Part shown: piece after piece, positions 33,136-41,206 of the stretch | Position numbering within the stretch: position 1 is the stretch's first letter | Layout: every line of letters starts with the position of its first letter | Source of the DNA: Bradyrhizobium sp. DOA9 | GTDB taxonomy: Bacteria > Pseudomonadota > Alphaproteobacteria > Rhizobiales > Xanthobacteraceae | Length of the DNA: 64,000 nucleotides | Reading direction: 5' to 3' | Assembly (NCBI RefSeq): GCF_000617845.2 | Contig: NZ_DF820425.1 | Coordinates: 5,586,741-5,650,740, forward strand | Made by a program: the position numbers and the translations under genes | Notes under the pieces: generated by a model | Seen by the model: only the letters and a program-made list of their open reading frames with translations | Database searches by the model: none | Told to the model about the DNA's origin: nothing

Positions 33136-33924
33136 TCAGGCGATCGTGTTGACGATGCCGCCCTCCGCCCGCAGCGCCGCTCCGTTGGTCGCGGACGCCT
33201 CCTTCGACGAAACGTAGACCACCATGTTGGCGATCTCGTCGACGCTGGCGAAGCGCTGCAGCAGCGAGCTCGGGCGATGCTGCTTGACGAAGTTGGCGGC
33301 GGCTTCGTCCACGGACTGGCCGTTCTGCCGAGCGAGATCCTTGACGAAGGTCTCGACGCCTTCCGACATGGTCGGGCCCGGCAGCACGGAATTGACGGTG
33401 ACGGCGGTGCCGGCGGTGAGCTGCGCCAGGCCGCGCGCGACCGAGAGCTGGGCCGTCTTGGTCATGCCGTAGTGGATCATCTCGACGGGAATGTTGAGCC
33501 CGGATTCCGAGGAGATGAAGACGATGCGGCCCCAATTGCGCGCGAGCATGCCCTTCATATAGGCCCGCGACAGCCGCACGCCGCTCATGACATTGACCTC
33601 GAAGAAGCGGGTCCAGTCCTCGTCGGGGATGTCGAAGAATTCCTTGGGCTCGAAGATGCCGGCATTGTTGATGAGGATGTCGACCTCGGGCAGCGCCGCA
33701 ACCAGCGCCTTGCAGCCTGCCGCGGTCGAGACGTCCGCCGCGATCCCGCGGACCTTGGCGCCCGTCCCTTCCAGCTTGCGTACCGCCGCATCGACCTTGT
33801 CCTGACCGCGGCCGTTGACGACGACGCTGGCGCCCGAGGCGGCGAGGCCCCTGGCGATGGCGTGGCCGATGCCGGCGGTCGAGCCGGTGACGAGGGCGGT
33901 CTTTCCGGACAGGTCGATCTTCAT
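33136..33924 (-). CDS. SDR family oxidoreductase
   Basis: 262-residue classical SDR. Seen: TGSTAGIG at residues 13-20, NNAGIF, the catalytic YGMTK with Tyr152 and Lys156, and ISSESGLN with the active-site Ser. The C-terminal segment SVDEIANMVVYVSSKEASAT is usual for 3-oxoacyl reductase-like SDRs. NADPH preference is likely but not certain. Start MKIDLSGK. Confidence 0.88.
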   Translation of the reverse strand: MKIDLSGKTALVTGSTAGIGHAIARGLAASGASVVVNGRGQDKVDAAVRKLEGTGAKVRGIAADVSTAAGCKALVAALPEVDILINNAGIFEPKEFFDIPDEDWTRFFEVNVMSGVRLSRAYMKGMLARNWGRIVFISSESGLNIPVEMIHYGMTKTAQLSVARGLAQLTAGTAVTVNSVLPGPTMSEGVETFVKDLARQNGQSVDEAAANFVKQHRPSSLLQRFASVDEIANMVVYVSSKEASATNGAALRAEGGIVNTIA

Positions 33925-34008
33925 GCGGGATCTCCATGGATGTGGATGGAGATATCGGAAGCAGCTCCCTCATCTGCAATCAGGACTCACTGACGCGTGA
34001 GGATCGTG

Positions 34009-34055
34009 AATGGTGGGTACGGCGCGCGAAGAGCGCGCCTTTGGCCACCCTACCG
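34009..34055. repeat. Small palindrome GGTGGGTACGGCGCGCGAAG...CCACCCTACC
   Basis: Arms GGTGGGTA / TACC-type ends and GGCGCGC / GCGCGCC. It is a short relative of the 4403-4493 palindrome. Confidence 0.55.
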
Positions 34056-34067
34056 TCCCTGCGCAAC

Positions 34068-34096
34068 AAAAAAGCGGCGCCAAGGGCGCCGCTTTT
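34068..34096 (-). terminator. Rho-independent terminator of the alpha operon
   Basis: Reads on the minus strand as stem GCGGCGCC / GGCGCCGC with a 3-nt loop followed by six T. It lies 22 bp after the rplQ stop. Confidence 0.9.
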
Positions 34097-34117
34097 GAAA
34101 CGTCATGCCGATCGGGC

Positions 34118-34534
34118 TTACGCCGCCTCGGCTTCCTTCTCCTGCACCGGGCCGGAATCCTGGCCCTTGGCATCGACATCGCGATCGACGAACTCGATCA
34201 CGGCCATCGCGGCGTTGTCGCCGTAGCGGAAGCCGGCCTTGATGATGCGGGTGTAGCCGCCCTGGCGGTCCTTGTAGCGGGTCGCCAGCGTGTCGAACAG
34301 CTTCTTGACCATGTCGACGTCGCGCAGCTCGGAGATGGCCTGGCGGCGCAGCGACAGGCCGCCCTTCTTGCCGAGGGTAACGAGCTTCTCGACGATCGGG
34401 CGGAGCTCCTTGGCCTTGGGCAGCGTGGTGACGATCTGCTCGTGCTTGATCAGCGCGGCCGCCATGTTGGCGAACATCGCCTTGCGGTGCTCGGCCGTGC
34501 GGTTGAGCTTCCGATGAACCTTGCCGTGACGCAT
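34118..34534 (-). CDS. rplQ: 50S ribosomal protein L17
   Basis: 138 residues. N-terminal MRHGKVHRKLNRTAEHRKAM is the L17 signature, and the C-terminal Glu/Ala tail is common in alphaproteobacteria. Last gene of the supercluster, followed by a terminator. A repeat-containing gap of 145 bp separates it from rpoA. Confidence 0.97.
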   Translation of the reverse strand: MRHGKVHRKLNRTAEHRKAMFANMAAALIKHEQIVTTLPKAKELRPIVEKLVTLGKKGGLSLRRQAISELRDVDMVKKLFDTLATRYKDRQGGYTRIIKAGFRYGDNAAMAVIEFVDRDVDAKGQDSGPVQEKEAEAA

Positions 34535-34604
34535 TTGGGTAGTCCTTCTTCGATTGTGTCGCGGAGGTTCAGCGACTGGTTTTCAGGTGGGCTTCCTGCG
34601 TTCG

Positions 34605-34682
34605 CCCTAGGTCGCGAGTGGCGAATGGTGAGTAGCGAACAGGTCTTCCCCTATTCGCCACTCCCACCTCGCCATTCGCTCA
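34605..34682. repeat. Intercistronic repeat (GAGTAGCGAATGG-type), copy in rpoA-rplQ gap
   Basis: CGCGAGTGGCGAATGGTGAG with AGTAGCGAA and the inverse TTCGCCACTC / CCATTCGCT. The same words recur between tuf and rpsJ at 50062-50108. Confidence 0.65.
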
Positions 34683-35711
34683 GTAGTGATCCTCGAAACG
34701 CTTGGCGAGCTCGTCGATGTTCTCCGGCGGCCAGCCCGGCACTTCCATGCCGAGATGCAGACCCATCTGAGCCAGCACTTCCTTGATCTCGTTCAGCGAC
34801 TTGCGGCCGAAGTTCGGGGTGCGGAGCATTTCCGCCTCGCTCTTCTGCACGAGGTCGCCGATGTAGACGATGTTGTCGTTCTTCAGGCAGTTGGCCGAAC
34901 GCACCGACAGCTCGAGCTCGTCCACCTTCTTGAGGAAGGCCGGGTTGAAGGCGAGGTCCGGGATGATCTCCTGGGCGACTTCCTTGCGCGGCTCTTCGAA
35001 GTTGACGAACACGTTGAGCTGGTCCTGCAGGATGCGGGCGGCATAGGCCACCGAATCATCCGGCGTGATCGCGCCGTTGGTTTCGATCGTCATGGTCAGT
35101 TTGTCGTAGTCGAGGATCTGGCCCTCGCGGGTGTTCTCGACCTTGTAGGAGACCTTGCGGACCGGCGAGTACAGGCTGTCGACCGGGATCAGGCCGATCG
35201 GCGCGTCCTCGGGACGGTTGCGCTCGGCAGGCACGTAGCCCTTGCCGGTCGAGACCGTGAACTCCATGCGGATCTCGGCGCCCTCGTCGAGCGTGCAGAT
35301 CTGCAGATCGGGGTTCAGCACGACCACGTCGCCGACGGTCTGGATGTCACCGGCGGTGACGACGCCGGGGCCCTGCTTCTTCACGACCATGCGCTTGGGG
35401 CCTTCGCCCTGCATCTTGATCGAGATGTCCTTGATGTTCAGCACGATGTCGGTGACGTCCTCACGGACGCCCGCGATCGAGGAGAACTCGTGCAGCACGC
35501 CGTCGATGTGCACCGACTGCACCGCCGCGCCCTGGAGCGAGGAGAGCAGGATGCGGCGCAGCGCATTGCCGAGGGTCTGGCCGAAGCCACGCTCGAGCGG
35601 CTCGGCGACGATGGTCGCGAAACGCGAGGGATCGCTGCCGGGCGTGACCTGGAGCTTGTTCGGCCGAATCAGTTCTTGCCAATTTTTCTGGATCGTCACT
35701 GTTTCACCCAT
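34680..35711 (-). CDS. rpoA: RNA polymerase alpha subunit
   Basis: 343 residues. N-terminal dimerisation domain with FGQTLGNALRRILLSSL and a C-terminal DNA/activator-contact domain with LELSVRSANCLKNDNIVYIG and NFGRKSLNEIKEVL. It assembles the polymerase core with the beta and beta' subunits encoded at the window end. Normal length for the class. Confidence 0.98.
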   Translation of the reverse strand: MGETVTIQKNWQELIRPNKLQVTPGSDPSRFATIVAEPLERGFGQTLGNALRRILLSSLQGAAVQSVHIDGVLHEFSSIAGVREDVTDIVLNIKDISIKMQGEGPKRMVVKKQGPGVVTAGDIQTVGDVVVLNPDLQICTLDEGAEIRMEFTVSTGKGYVPAERNRPEDAPIGLIPVDSLYSPVRKVSYKVENTREGQILDYDKLTMTIETNGAITPDDSVAYAARILQDQLNVFVNFEEPRKEVAQEIIPDLAFNPAFLKKVDELELSVRSANCLKNDNIVYIGDLVQKSEAEMLRTPNFGRKSLNEIKEVLAQMGLHLGMEVPGWPPENIDELAKRFEDHY

Positions 35712-35826
35712 ACAGGCCAGTCAATTTGACGGTGCAAATACTGGCGTTGGAGAAAGGCCGCAGATCATTCCCGCGGCTTCTTGCAAAGTCACTGCGGGCG
35801 CCGATGCGCCCGCAGCTCGTCAAAAA

Positions 35827-36216
35827 TCAGACGCGACGACGCTTGCGCGGACGGCAACCGTTGTGCGGGATCGTGGTCACGTCTCGGATCGAGGTGACGG
35901 TGAAGCCGGCGGCCTGGAGCGCGCGGAGCGCCGATTCGCGGCCCGAACCGGGACCGGCGACCTCGACTTCCAGCGTGCGCATGCCGTGCTCCTGCGCCTT
36001 CTTGGACACGTCCTCGGCGGCAACCTGCGCGGCGTACGGGGTCGACTTGCGCGAGCCCTTGAAGCCCATCGTGCCGGCCGAAGACCAGGCGATGGTGTTG
36101 CCCTGCGCGTCGGTGATGGTGATGGTCGTGTTGTTGAACGACGAGTTCACATGCGCGACGCCGGAGGCGATGTTCTTGCGCTCACGACGACGAACGCGGG
36201 TGGCTTCCTTGCCCAT
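35827..36216 (-). CDS. rpsK: 30S ribosomal protein S11
   Basis: 129 residues with VNSSFNNTTITITDAQGN, the AGPGSGRESALRAL loop and the ending HNGCRPRKRRRV, all typical of S11. It sits 115 bp before rpoA and 122 bp after rpsM, wider gaps than in the spc operon. Confidence 0.98.
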   Translation of the reverse strand: MGKEATRVRRRERKNIASGVAHVNSSFNNTTITITDAQGNTIAWSSAGTMGFKGSRKSTPYAAQVAAEDVSKKAQEHGMRTLEVEVAGPGSGRESALRALQAAGFTVTSIRDVTTIPHNGCRPRKRRRV

Positions 36217-36338
36217 TGAGTCCCTTTCCTGAAGATCTCAAACGCCGCCGTAATGCCAGCGGCTACACCTGTGGAACGAAAAGCGCGCAGCGAACGGGTC
36301 ATCCCTGTTCGCCGCACGCCGCGACTAGATTCGAAAAC

Positions 36339-36707
36339 TTACTTCTTCTTGCCGGCGATGGCCTTGGCCGGGCCCTTGCGCGTGCGCGCATTGGTGTGGG
36401 TCCGCTGACCGCGCACCGGCAGACCGCGACGATGACGCAGGCCGCGATAGCAGCCGAGGTCCATCAGACGCTTGATGTTGATGCCGACCTCACGACGCAG
36501 GTCGCCCTCGACGAGATAGTCGCGGTCGATCACTTCGCGGATCTGGAGCACTTCGGCGTCGCTGAGCTGATTAACGCGACGATCCACGGGGATCTTCACT
36601 TTCTCGAGGATCTCACCAGCGATCTTCTGGCCGATGCCATGGATGTACTGGAGCGCGATCAGCACGCGCTTGTTGGTGGGAATGTTCACGCCGGCAATAC
36701 GGGCCAC
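36339..36707 (-). CDS. rpsM: 30S ribosomal protein S13
   Basis: 122 residues starting MARIAGVNIPTNKRV, with the C-terminal basic RGQRTHTNARTRKGPAKA. First gene after adk, separated by 187 bp containing a candidate promoter. rpmJ, often found here in other bacteria, is absent. Confidence 0.98.
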   Translation of the reverse strand: MARIAGVNIPTNKRVLIALQYIHGIGQKIAGEILEKVKIPVDRRVNQLSDAEVLQIREVIDRDYLVEGDLRREVGINIKRLMDLGCYRGLRHRRGLPVRGQRTHTNARTRKGPAKAIAGKKK

Positions 36708-36858
36708 GGCCTTCTCTCCTGTTGCCGATCCCTCGTCAGGAATCGGGCTTTATGTGCTTGCTTTCTCGGGCAGGTGTTCACAAACGCGAACACGACGCCC
36801 ACCCCCGGTCTTCCTGGGGCCCGGCATCGTCTGAAACTATCCGACTTGGATGCGGGGC

Positions 36859-36888
36859 TTATTAGGGGATTCCAGGGGCTTTCGTCAA
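36859..36888 (-). promoter_or_regulatory. Candidate promoter for rpsM-rpsK-rpoA-rplQ
   Basis: On the minus strand TTGACG, an 18-bp spacer, then TAATAA, lying immediately downstream of the adk stop. The -35 is good and the -10 only partial. It fits a separate start for the alpha operon. Confidence 0.45.
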
Positions 36889-36894
36889 CCGCCG

Positions 36895-37740
36895 CTAGCG
36901 CTTGGCTCGCTTTTTCGTGACCTTTTTTGCGGCCTTCTTGGCACCATTCTTGGCGGCTTTCTTGACGGTCTTTTTGGCTGCTTTTTTGACCGTCTTCTTG
37001 GCTGCCTTTTTGGCGGTTTTGGCCGATTTGGCGGGCTTTTTAGTCGCCTTTGAGGGTTTTTTGGCCGATTTCTTCCCCGCCTTGGCCTTCTTGGCCGGGG
37101 CCGCCTTGGCGGCGCTCCGGGCATGCGGCTTGCCATGGCTCTTGGGCTCGACCGCCCCAAGCGCCAGGAGCTGGCGGTGAATGGCGCGGGTGACCTCGTC
37201 GATGGCCATCATGCCGTCGATGGTCGAGAGCTTCCGACGCTCGGAATAGTAGTGAATCAGCGGTTCCGTCTGGCTGCGGTAGCTGGCCAGCCGCTTGGTC
37301 AGGACCTCCGGGGTGTCGTCGAGCCGGACCTCCTCGCCGCGCTCCCGCATCTGGGCGACGCGGGTCTCGACGCGGCTCAGGAGCGCGCTCTCATTGACCC
37401 GGAGCTCGATCACGGCGTCGAGCTTGAGATGCTTGTGCTTGAGCAGCTCGTCCAGCGCCTCGGCCTGCGGCACGGTTCGGGGGAAACCGTCGAGGATGAA
37501 ACCGTTCCTGGCGTCCGGCTGGTCGATGCGGTCGGAAATGATTCCGACCACGACGTCATCGGGCACGAGGCCGCCGCTGGCCATGATCTCCTTGGCCTTC
37601 AGCCCGACCGGGGTGCCGGCCGCAACCGCGGCACGCAGCATCTCGCCGGTCGAAAGCTGGACGATGCCATAGCGCTGCACCAGGAGCTGGGCCTGAGTCC
37701 CTTTGCCCGACCCCGGCGGTCCCAGAAGTATAATTCTCAT
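36895..37740 (-). CDS. adk: Adenylate kinase with histone-H1-like lysine-rich C-terminal extension
   Basis: Converts AMP and ATP to two ADP. Seen: P-loop GPPGSGKGT at residues 7-15, NMP-binding STGEMLRAA, and GFILDGFPRTVPQAEAL. The LID between VETRVAQMRERGEE and DDTPEVL is short, as in many alphaproteobacterial enzymes. The catalytic core ends near residue 198. Residues 199-281 form a tail of about 83 residues, some 33 of them Lys, built from KKAAKK and KKTVKKAAKK units like histone H1 or AlgP. The start overlaps the second SecY-like gene by 4 bp. The tail could bind nucleic acid, ribosome or membrane phosphate; none is shown. Confidence 0.95.
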   Translation of the reverse strand: MRIILLGPPGSGKGTQAQLLVQRYGIVQLSTGEMLRAAVAAGTPVGLKAKEIMASGGLVPDDVVVGIISDRIDQPDARNGFILDGFPRTVPQAEALDELLKHKHLKLDAVIELRVNESALLSRVETRVAQMRERGEEVRLDDTPEVLTKRLASYRSQTEPLIHYYSERRKLSTIDGMMAIDEVTRAIHRQLLALGAVEPKSHGKPHARSAAKAAPAKKAKAGKKSAKKPSKATKKPAKSAKTAKKAAKKTVKKAAKKTVKKAAKNGAKKAAKKVTKKRAKR

Positions 37741-38948
37741 CGGCGTACGCCCCCCGGCTTGGTGAGCGATACGTCGCGCACCTGTGCTTTGATATCAAGA
37801 GCGGTGCAAACCACAACCAGCGCTGCACCACCATTGACGACCATACTATAAGGCAGCCCGATCCCGTAAAGCTCGAAGACCTCCGGAATCAACTGCAACG
37901 CCGTCAGGTAGACGGCTCCGACGACTGTCGTCAATGACACGACGCGATCGAGATAGTCGGCCGTGGCTTCACCCGGAGCGACACCGGGAACGGTGCCGCC
38001 ACGATCCGCCAGGGATCGGGCCGTGTGTTCGGGATCGACGACATAGGCGGTATAGACGAGGGCGAGCACGAACACGGCGATCGACACGAGGATGACGTGC
38101 GCCGGCTGCCCCAGCTGGAGATTCCGGTAGGCTGCGGCGACCAGGGGATGATCGCCTCCCAGGATGAAGCCCGCAAAGGCAAGCGGCAGATAGAAAATCC
38201 GCGGCGCTACGGTGACTGGAATCAGGAACCCGGCGCTGTTGAGCTTGATCGGCAGCATTGCATCGCGCTCGGGCAGTTGCCGCGTACCGACGCTGCATGC
38301 GGCGAACTGGACCCGGATATTTCGCCGCGCGCCTTCGACAAGCACGATCACGACGACGGACACGATCCAGAACACGACATGGCCGAGCACGAGATTGCCC
38401 GAGATCACCCCGCGCCGCACGAGATCCGCGACACCGGCAATGTTTTCCGGAATGGCGACGATGAAGCCGGCGCTCAAGATCAGCGCCAAGCCATTGCCGA
38501 TGCCGTAGCGGGTCATCTGTTCGCCGAGCCACACCAGCACGAAGACGCCGCCGACCATCGAGGCCGTAGCCGTCGTCACGAACCAGCCGTCGGGGTTCTT
38601 GACGAGGCCCGGGATCGACGTCAGTGCCGAGGCGATGCCGTGGGCCTGAAAGGCCGCAAGTGCGAGTGTGAGCCCGAGCGTGGCACGCGCGATCTTGCGC
38701 CGTCCACCCTCGCCCGACCGTTCGAGCGAATTCAGGCCGCGCCACACCACGGCCAGCAGCCGGACGAAGATTGCCGCTGTCAGATAGGGAATGAGGCCGA
38801 GCGCAAAGATCGAAAGCCGGGAGACGAGATCCCGTGTCGGCGAGACGTCGGGGAGGTCCAGTCCCGGAATCGGGATCTGCGCTCCGAGCCTGAAAAGGAG
38901 CAGCGCGCCAATCGTGAAAGCGATTCGGCGCGCGAGCTCCCTGCTCAT
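37737..38948 (-). CDS. Divergent SecY paralogue (second SecY-like translocon protein)
   Basis: 403-residue membrane protein of the SecY family, with about ten transmembrane segments and conserved words (IPIPGLD, SIFALGLIPYLTAAI, GEGGRRKIARAT, WLGEQMTRYGIGNG, LPIKLNSAGFLIPV). Differences from the adjacent SecY: only 16 residues separate GLD from IFAL (32 in SecY), so the plug-helix segment is missing. The loop-4 basic motif YPKRQVG is FAACSVG. PGIRPGE is PGVAPGE (residues 321-327), replacing the Arg equivalent to E. coli R357, needed for SecA function, by Ala324. The basic C-tail is altered. Frame intact, ATGA overlaps with secY and adk. Possibly a regulatory, heterodimer or specialised insertion channel; role unknown. 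Confidence 0.9.
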   Translation of the reverse strand: MSRELARRIAFTIGALLLFRLGAQIPIPGLDLPDVSPTRDLVSRLSIFALGLIPYLTAAIFVRLLAVVWRGLNSLERSGEGGRRKIARATLGLTLALAAFQAHGIASALTSIPGLVKNPDGWFVTTATASMVGGVFVLVWLGEQMTRYGIGNGLALILSAGFIVAIPENIAGVADLVRRGVISGNLVLGHVVFWIVSVVVIVLVEGARRNIRVQFAACSVGTRQLPERDAMLPIKLNSAGFLIPVTVAPRIFYLPLAFAGFILGGDHPLVAAAYRNLQLGQPAHVILVSIAVFVLALVYTAYVVDPEHTARSLADRGGTVPGVAPGEATADYLDRVVSLTTVVGAVYLTALQLIPEVFELYGIGLPYSMVVNGGAALVVVCTALDIKAQVRDVSLTKPGGVRR

Positions 38949-40279
38949 CTACGGCGGCCCCGCAGCTTCGATTTGCGGATCAGGCCTTCGTACTGGTGCG
39001 CCAGCAGATAGCCTTGCACCTGCGCCACCGTGTCCATGGTGACGCTGACGACGATCAGCAGCGAGGTGCCGCCGAAATAGAACGGCACCGAGGCGTAGGA
39101 GATCAGGATTTCCGGGATCAAGCAGACGATGGCGAGATAGACCGCACCCAGCACGGTGATGCGCGACAGCACGTAGTCGATGTATTCCGCGGTGCGTTCG
39201 CCCGGGCGGATGCCCGGAATGAAGCCGCCGTGCTTCTTCAGGTTGTCCGCGGTCTCGGTCGGGTTGAACACGATCGCGGTGTAGAAAAAAGCGAAGAACA
39301 CGATCAGCGCCAGATACATGATCAGGAACAGCGGACGGCCATGGCCGAGCTGGGTGGTGATCCACTGGAACCATTCCGGCCCGCTGCCCGTGTTGAAGTT
39401 CGCAACCGTGGTCGGCAAGAGGAGCAGCGAGGACGCGAAGATCGGCGGGATCACGCCGGAGGTGTTGAGCTTGAGCGGCAGATGCGAGGACTGGCCCTCG
39501 AACATCTTGTTGCCGACCTGGCGCTTCGGATACTGGATCAAGAGGCGGCGCTGGGCGCGCTCCATGAAGACGATGAAGGCGATGACGACGACGGCCATGA
39601 TGATGACGACCAGGATCAGGCCGGTCGACATCGCGCCCTGACGGCCGAGCTCGAGCATGCCGGCGAGCGCCGCGGGCAGCTCGGCGACGATGCCGGCGAG
39701 AATGATCAGCGAAATGCCGTTGCCGATGCCGCGCGAGGTGATCTGCTCGCCGAGCCACATCAGGAACATGGTGCCGCCGGTCAGCGTGATCGCCGTGGAC
39801 AGGCGGAAGAACATGCCGGGGTCGGCGACGACGCCGCCACCTGATCCCTCAAGGCCGACGGCGATGCCGTAGGACTGAAACAGGGCCAGGATGACGGTCA
39901 GATAGCGCGTGTACTGGTTCAGCGTCTTGCGGCCGGCCTCGCCTTCCTTCTTCAGCGCCTCGAGCTGCGGCGAGACGGTGGTGAGGAGCTGGATGATGAT
40001 CGAGGCCGAGATGTACGGCATGATGTTCAGCGCGAAGATCGCCATGCGGTGAATGCCGCCGCCGGCGAACATGTTGAACATGCCGAGGATACCGCCCGCC
40101 TGCGAGCGGAACACCTGCTCCCAGATATTGGGATCGATGCCCGGCAGCGGGATGTAGGTCCCGAGCCGATAAACGAGCAGCGCACCCAGCGTGAACCAGA
40201 TGCGCTTCTTCAGTTCGTCGGCCTTGGCAAACGCGCCGAAATTGAGATTGGCTGCCAGTTGTTCCGCTGCAGAGACCAT
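38945..40279 (-). CDS. secY: Preprotein translocase subunit SecY
   Basis: 444 residues, the normal channel subunit of the Sec translocon. Seen: plug region GGILGMFNMFAGGGIHR near residues 62-78, loop-4 QYPKRQVGNKMFEGQ, the loop-5 PGIRPGE with Arg358, PFYFGGTSLLIVV, and the basic C-terminus RKSKLRGRRR. The 148-bp gap from rplO contains a hairpin and a promoter-like pair, suggesting partial transcriptional independence. The stop overlaps the start of the SecY-like paralogue. Confidence 0.98.
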   Translation of the reverse strand: MVSAAEQLAANLNFGAFAKADELKKRIWFTLGALLVYRLGTYIPLPGIDPNIWEQVFRSQAGGILGMFNMFAGGGIHRMAIFALNIMPYISASIIIQLLTTVSPQLEALKKEGEAGRKTLNQYTRYLTVILALFQSYGIAVGLEGSGGGVVADPGMFFRLSTAITLTGGTMFLMWLGEQITSRGIGNGISLIILAGIVAELPAALAGMLELGRQGAMSTGLILVVIIMAVVVIAFIVFMERAQRRLLIQYPKRQVGNKMFEGQSSHLPLKLNTSGVIPPIFASSLLLLPTTVANFNTGSGPEWFQWITTQLGHGRPLFLIMYLALIVFFAFFYTAIVFNPTETADNLKKHGGFIPGIRPGERTAEYIDYVLSRITVLGAVYLAIVCLIPEILISYASVPFYFGGTSLLIVVSVTMDTVAQVQGYLLAHQYEGLIRKSKLRGRRR

Positions 40280-40348
40280 CTTGGACTTTCTCCCGCCGCC
40301 TGTTGCGCCGTCATGCCCGCGGCCGGGCTAGTTTAGCGGACGCCGGAC

Positions 40349-40378
40349 ATTATCTGGGGCTCGGCTTCGATAAGTCCA
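40349..40378 (-). promoter_or_regulatory. Candidate internal promoter for secY-secY-like-adk
   Basis: On the minus strand TGGACT, an 18-bp spacer and GATAAT, about 70 bp before the secY start. Weak -35, good -10. Confidence 0.35.
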
Positions 40379-40395
40379 CGTCCCGCATGCGTAAA

Positions 40396-40414
40396 GGCCC
40401 GCGCGCCGCGGGCC
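40396..40414 (-). terminator. Hairpin between rplO and secY (attenuator-like)
   Basis: A perfect 8-bp stem GGCCCGCG / CGCGGGCC with a 3-nt loop, followed on the minus strand by TTTAC. The short T-run makes full termination uncertain; it may attenuate or mark an RNA-processing site. Confidence 0.45.
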
Positions 40415-40427
40415 AATGACGCAGTTG

Positions 40428-40913
40428 TTACGCCGCCTCGCCTTCTTCCTTGGGCTGGGCGAGGATCTTCACCGAGCCGCCGGCCTTCTCGACCGCCGCG
40501 ATCGCGGTCTTGCTGGCGCCGTGCACCTCGATGTTGAGCTTGGACTTGAGCTCGCCACGGCCGAGCAGCCGCAGGCCGGCCTTGGCGCGGCGCAGCACGC
40601 CGCCCTTCACCAGGGCCTCGACGTTGACGACGCTGCCGGCGTCGATCTTCTTGGCATCGACCGCTTCCTGGAGCCGGTCGAGATTGATCTCGGCGAACTC
40701 GACGCGGAAGATGTTGTTGAAGCCGCGCTTGGGCAGACGGCGATGCATCGGCATCTGGCCGCCTTCGAAACCCTTGATGCGCACGCCCGAACGCGCGGTC
40801 TGGCCCTTGCCGCCGCGGCCGGACTGCTTGCCCTTGCCGGAACCGATGCCGCGGCCGACGCGCATACGCTTCTTGCGCGAGCCGGCGTTGTCGGCGATAT
40901 CGCTGAGCTTCAT
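40428..40913 (-). CDS. rplO: 50S ribosomal protein L15
   Basis: 161 residues with the Gly-rich N-terminal region RVGRGIGSGKGKQSGRGGKG and the RLPKRGFNN motif. Ends with a Glu/Ala tail (EEGEAA). Located 75 bp after rpmD in spc order. Confidence 0.98.
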   Translation of the reverse strand: MKLSDIADNAGSRKKRMRVGRGIGSGKGKQSGRGGKGQTARSGVRIKGFEGGQMPMHRRLPKRGFNNIFRVEFAEINLDRLQEAVDAKKIDAGSVVNVEALVKGGVLRRAKAGLRLLGRGELKSKLNIEVHGASKTAIAAVEKAGGSVKILAQPKEEGEAA

Positions 40914-40988
40914 CGCCCTTCTCCTTGTGTCTTGCGCACGATCTTCACCGAAAACCGCTTCCGGCTTTCCGGGACCGCCCGCCTTTGC

Positions 40989-41183
40989 TTACTTCTCGTC
41001 GATGATGCGGACGAGATGGTGAACCTTCTCGATCATGCCGCGGACTGCCGGAGTATCCGGCAGTTCGCTGGTGCGGCCGATCTTGTTGAGCTTGAGCCCG
41101 ATCAGGGTCGAGCGCTGCGAGTGATGGCGGCGGATCGCGCTGCCGGTCTGCTCGACCTTGATCGTCTTTGCGGCCTTGGCCAT
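40989..41183 (-). CDS. rpmD: 50S ribosomal protein L30
   Basis: 64 residues with TGSAIRRHHSQRSTLIGLKL and IGRTSELPDTPAVRGMI, the L30 pattern. Slightly extended at the N-terminus (MAKAAKTIKVEQ), usual for alphaproteobacteria. Confidence 0.97.
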   Translation of the reverse strand: MAKAAKTIKVEQTGSAIRRHHSQRSTLIGLKLNKIGRTSELPDTPAVRGMIEKVHHLVRIIDEK

Positions 41184-41206
41184 GGGAGTCTACTCCGAAG
41201 CTTCCG

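Noticed and set aside
36895..37146. Adk tail as a frameshift or read-through artefact
   Set aside because: It is in frame with the core, uses a consistent Lys/Ala/Thr pattern and ends in a clean stop before a plausible promoter.
37737..38948. SecY-like gene as a Gram-positive style accessory SecA2/SecY2 system
   Set aside because: No SecA2, accessory Sec proteins, glycosyltransferases or serine-rich adhesin genes are nearby. The sequence looks derived from the local SecY.
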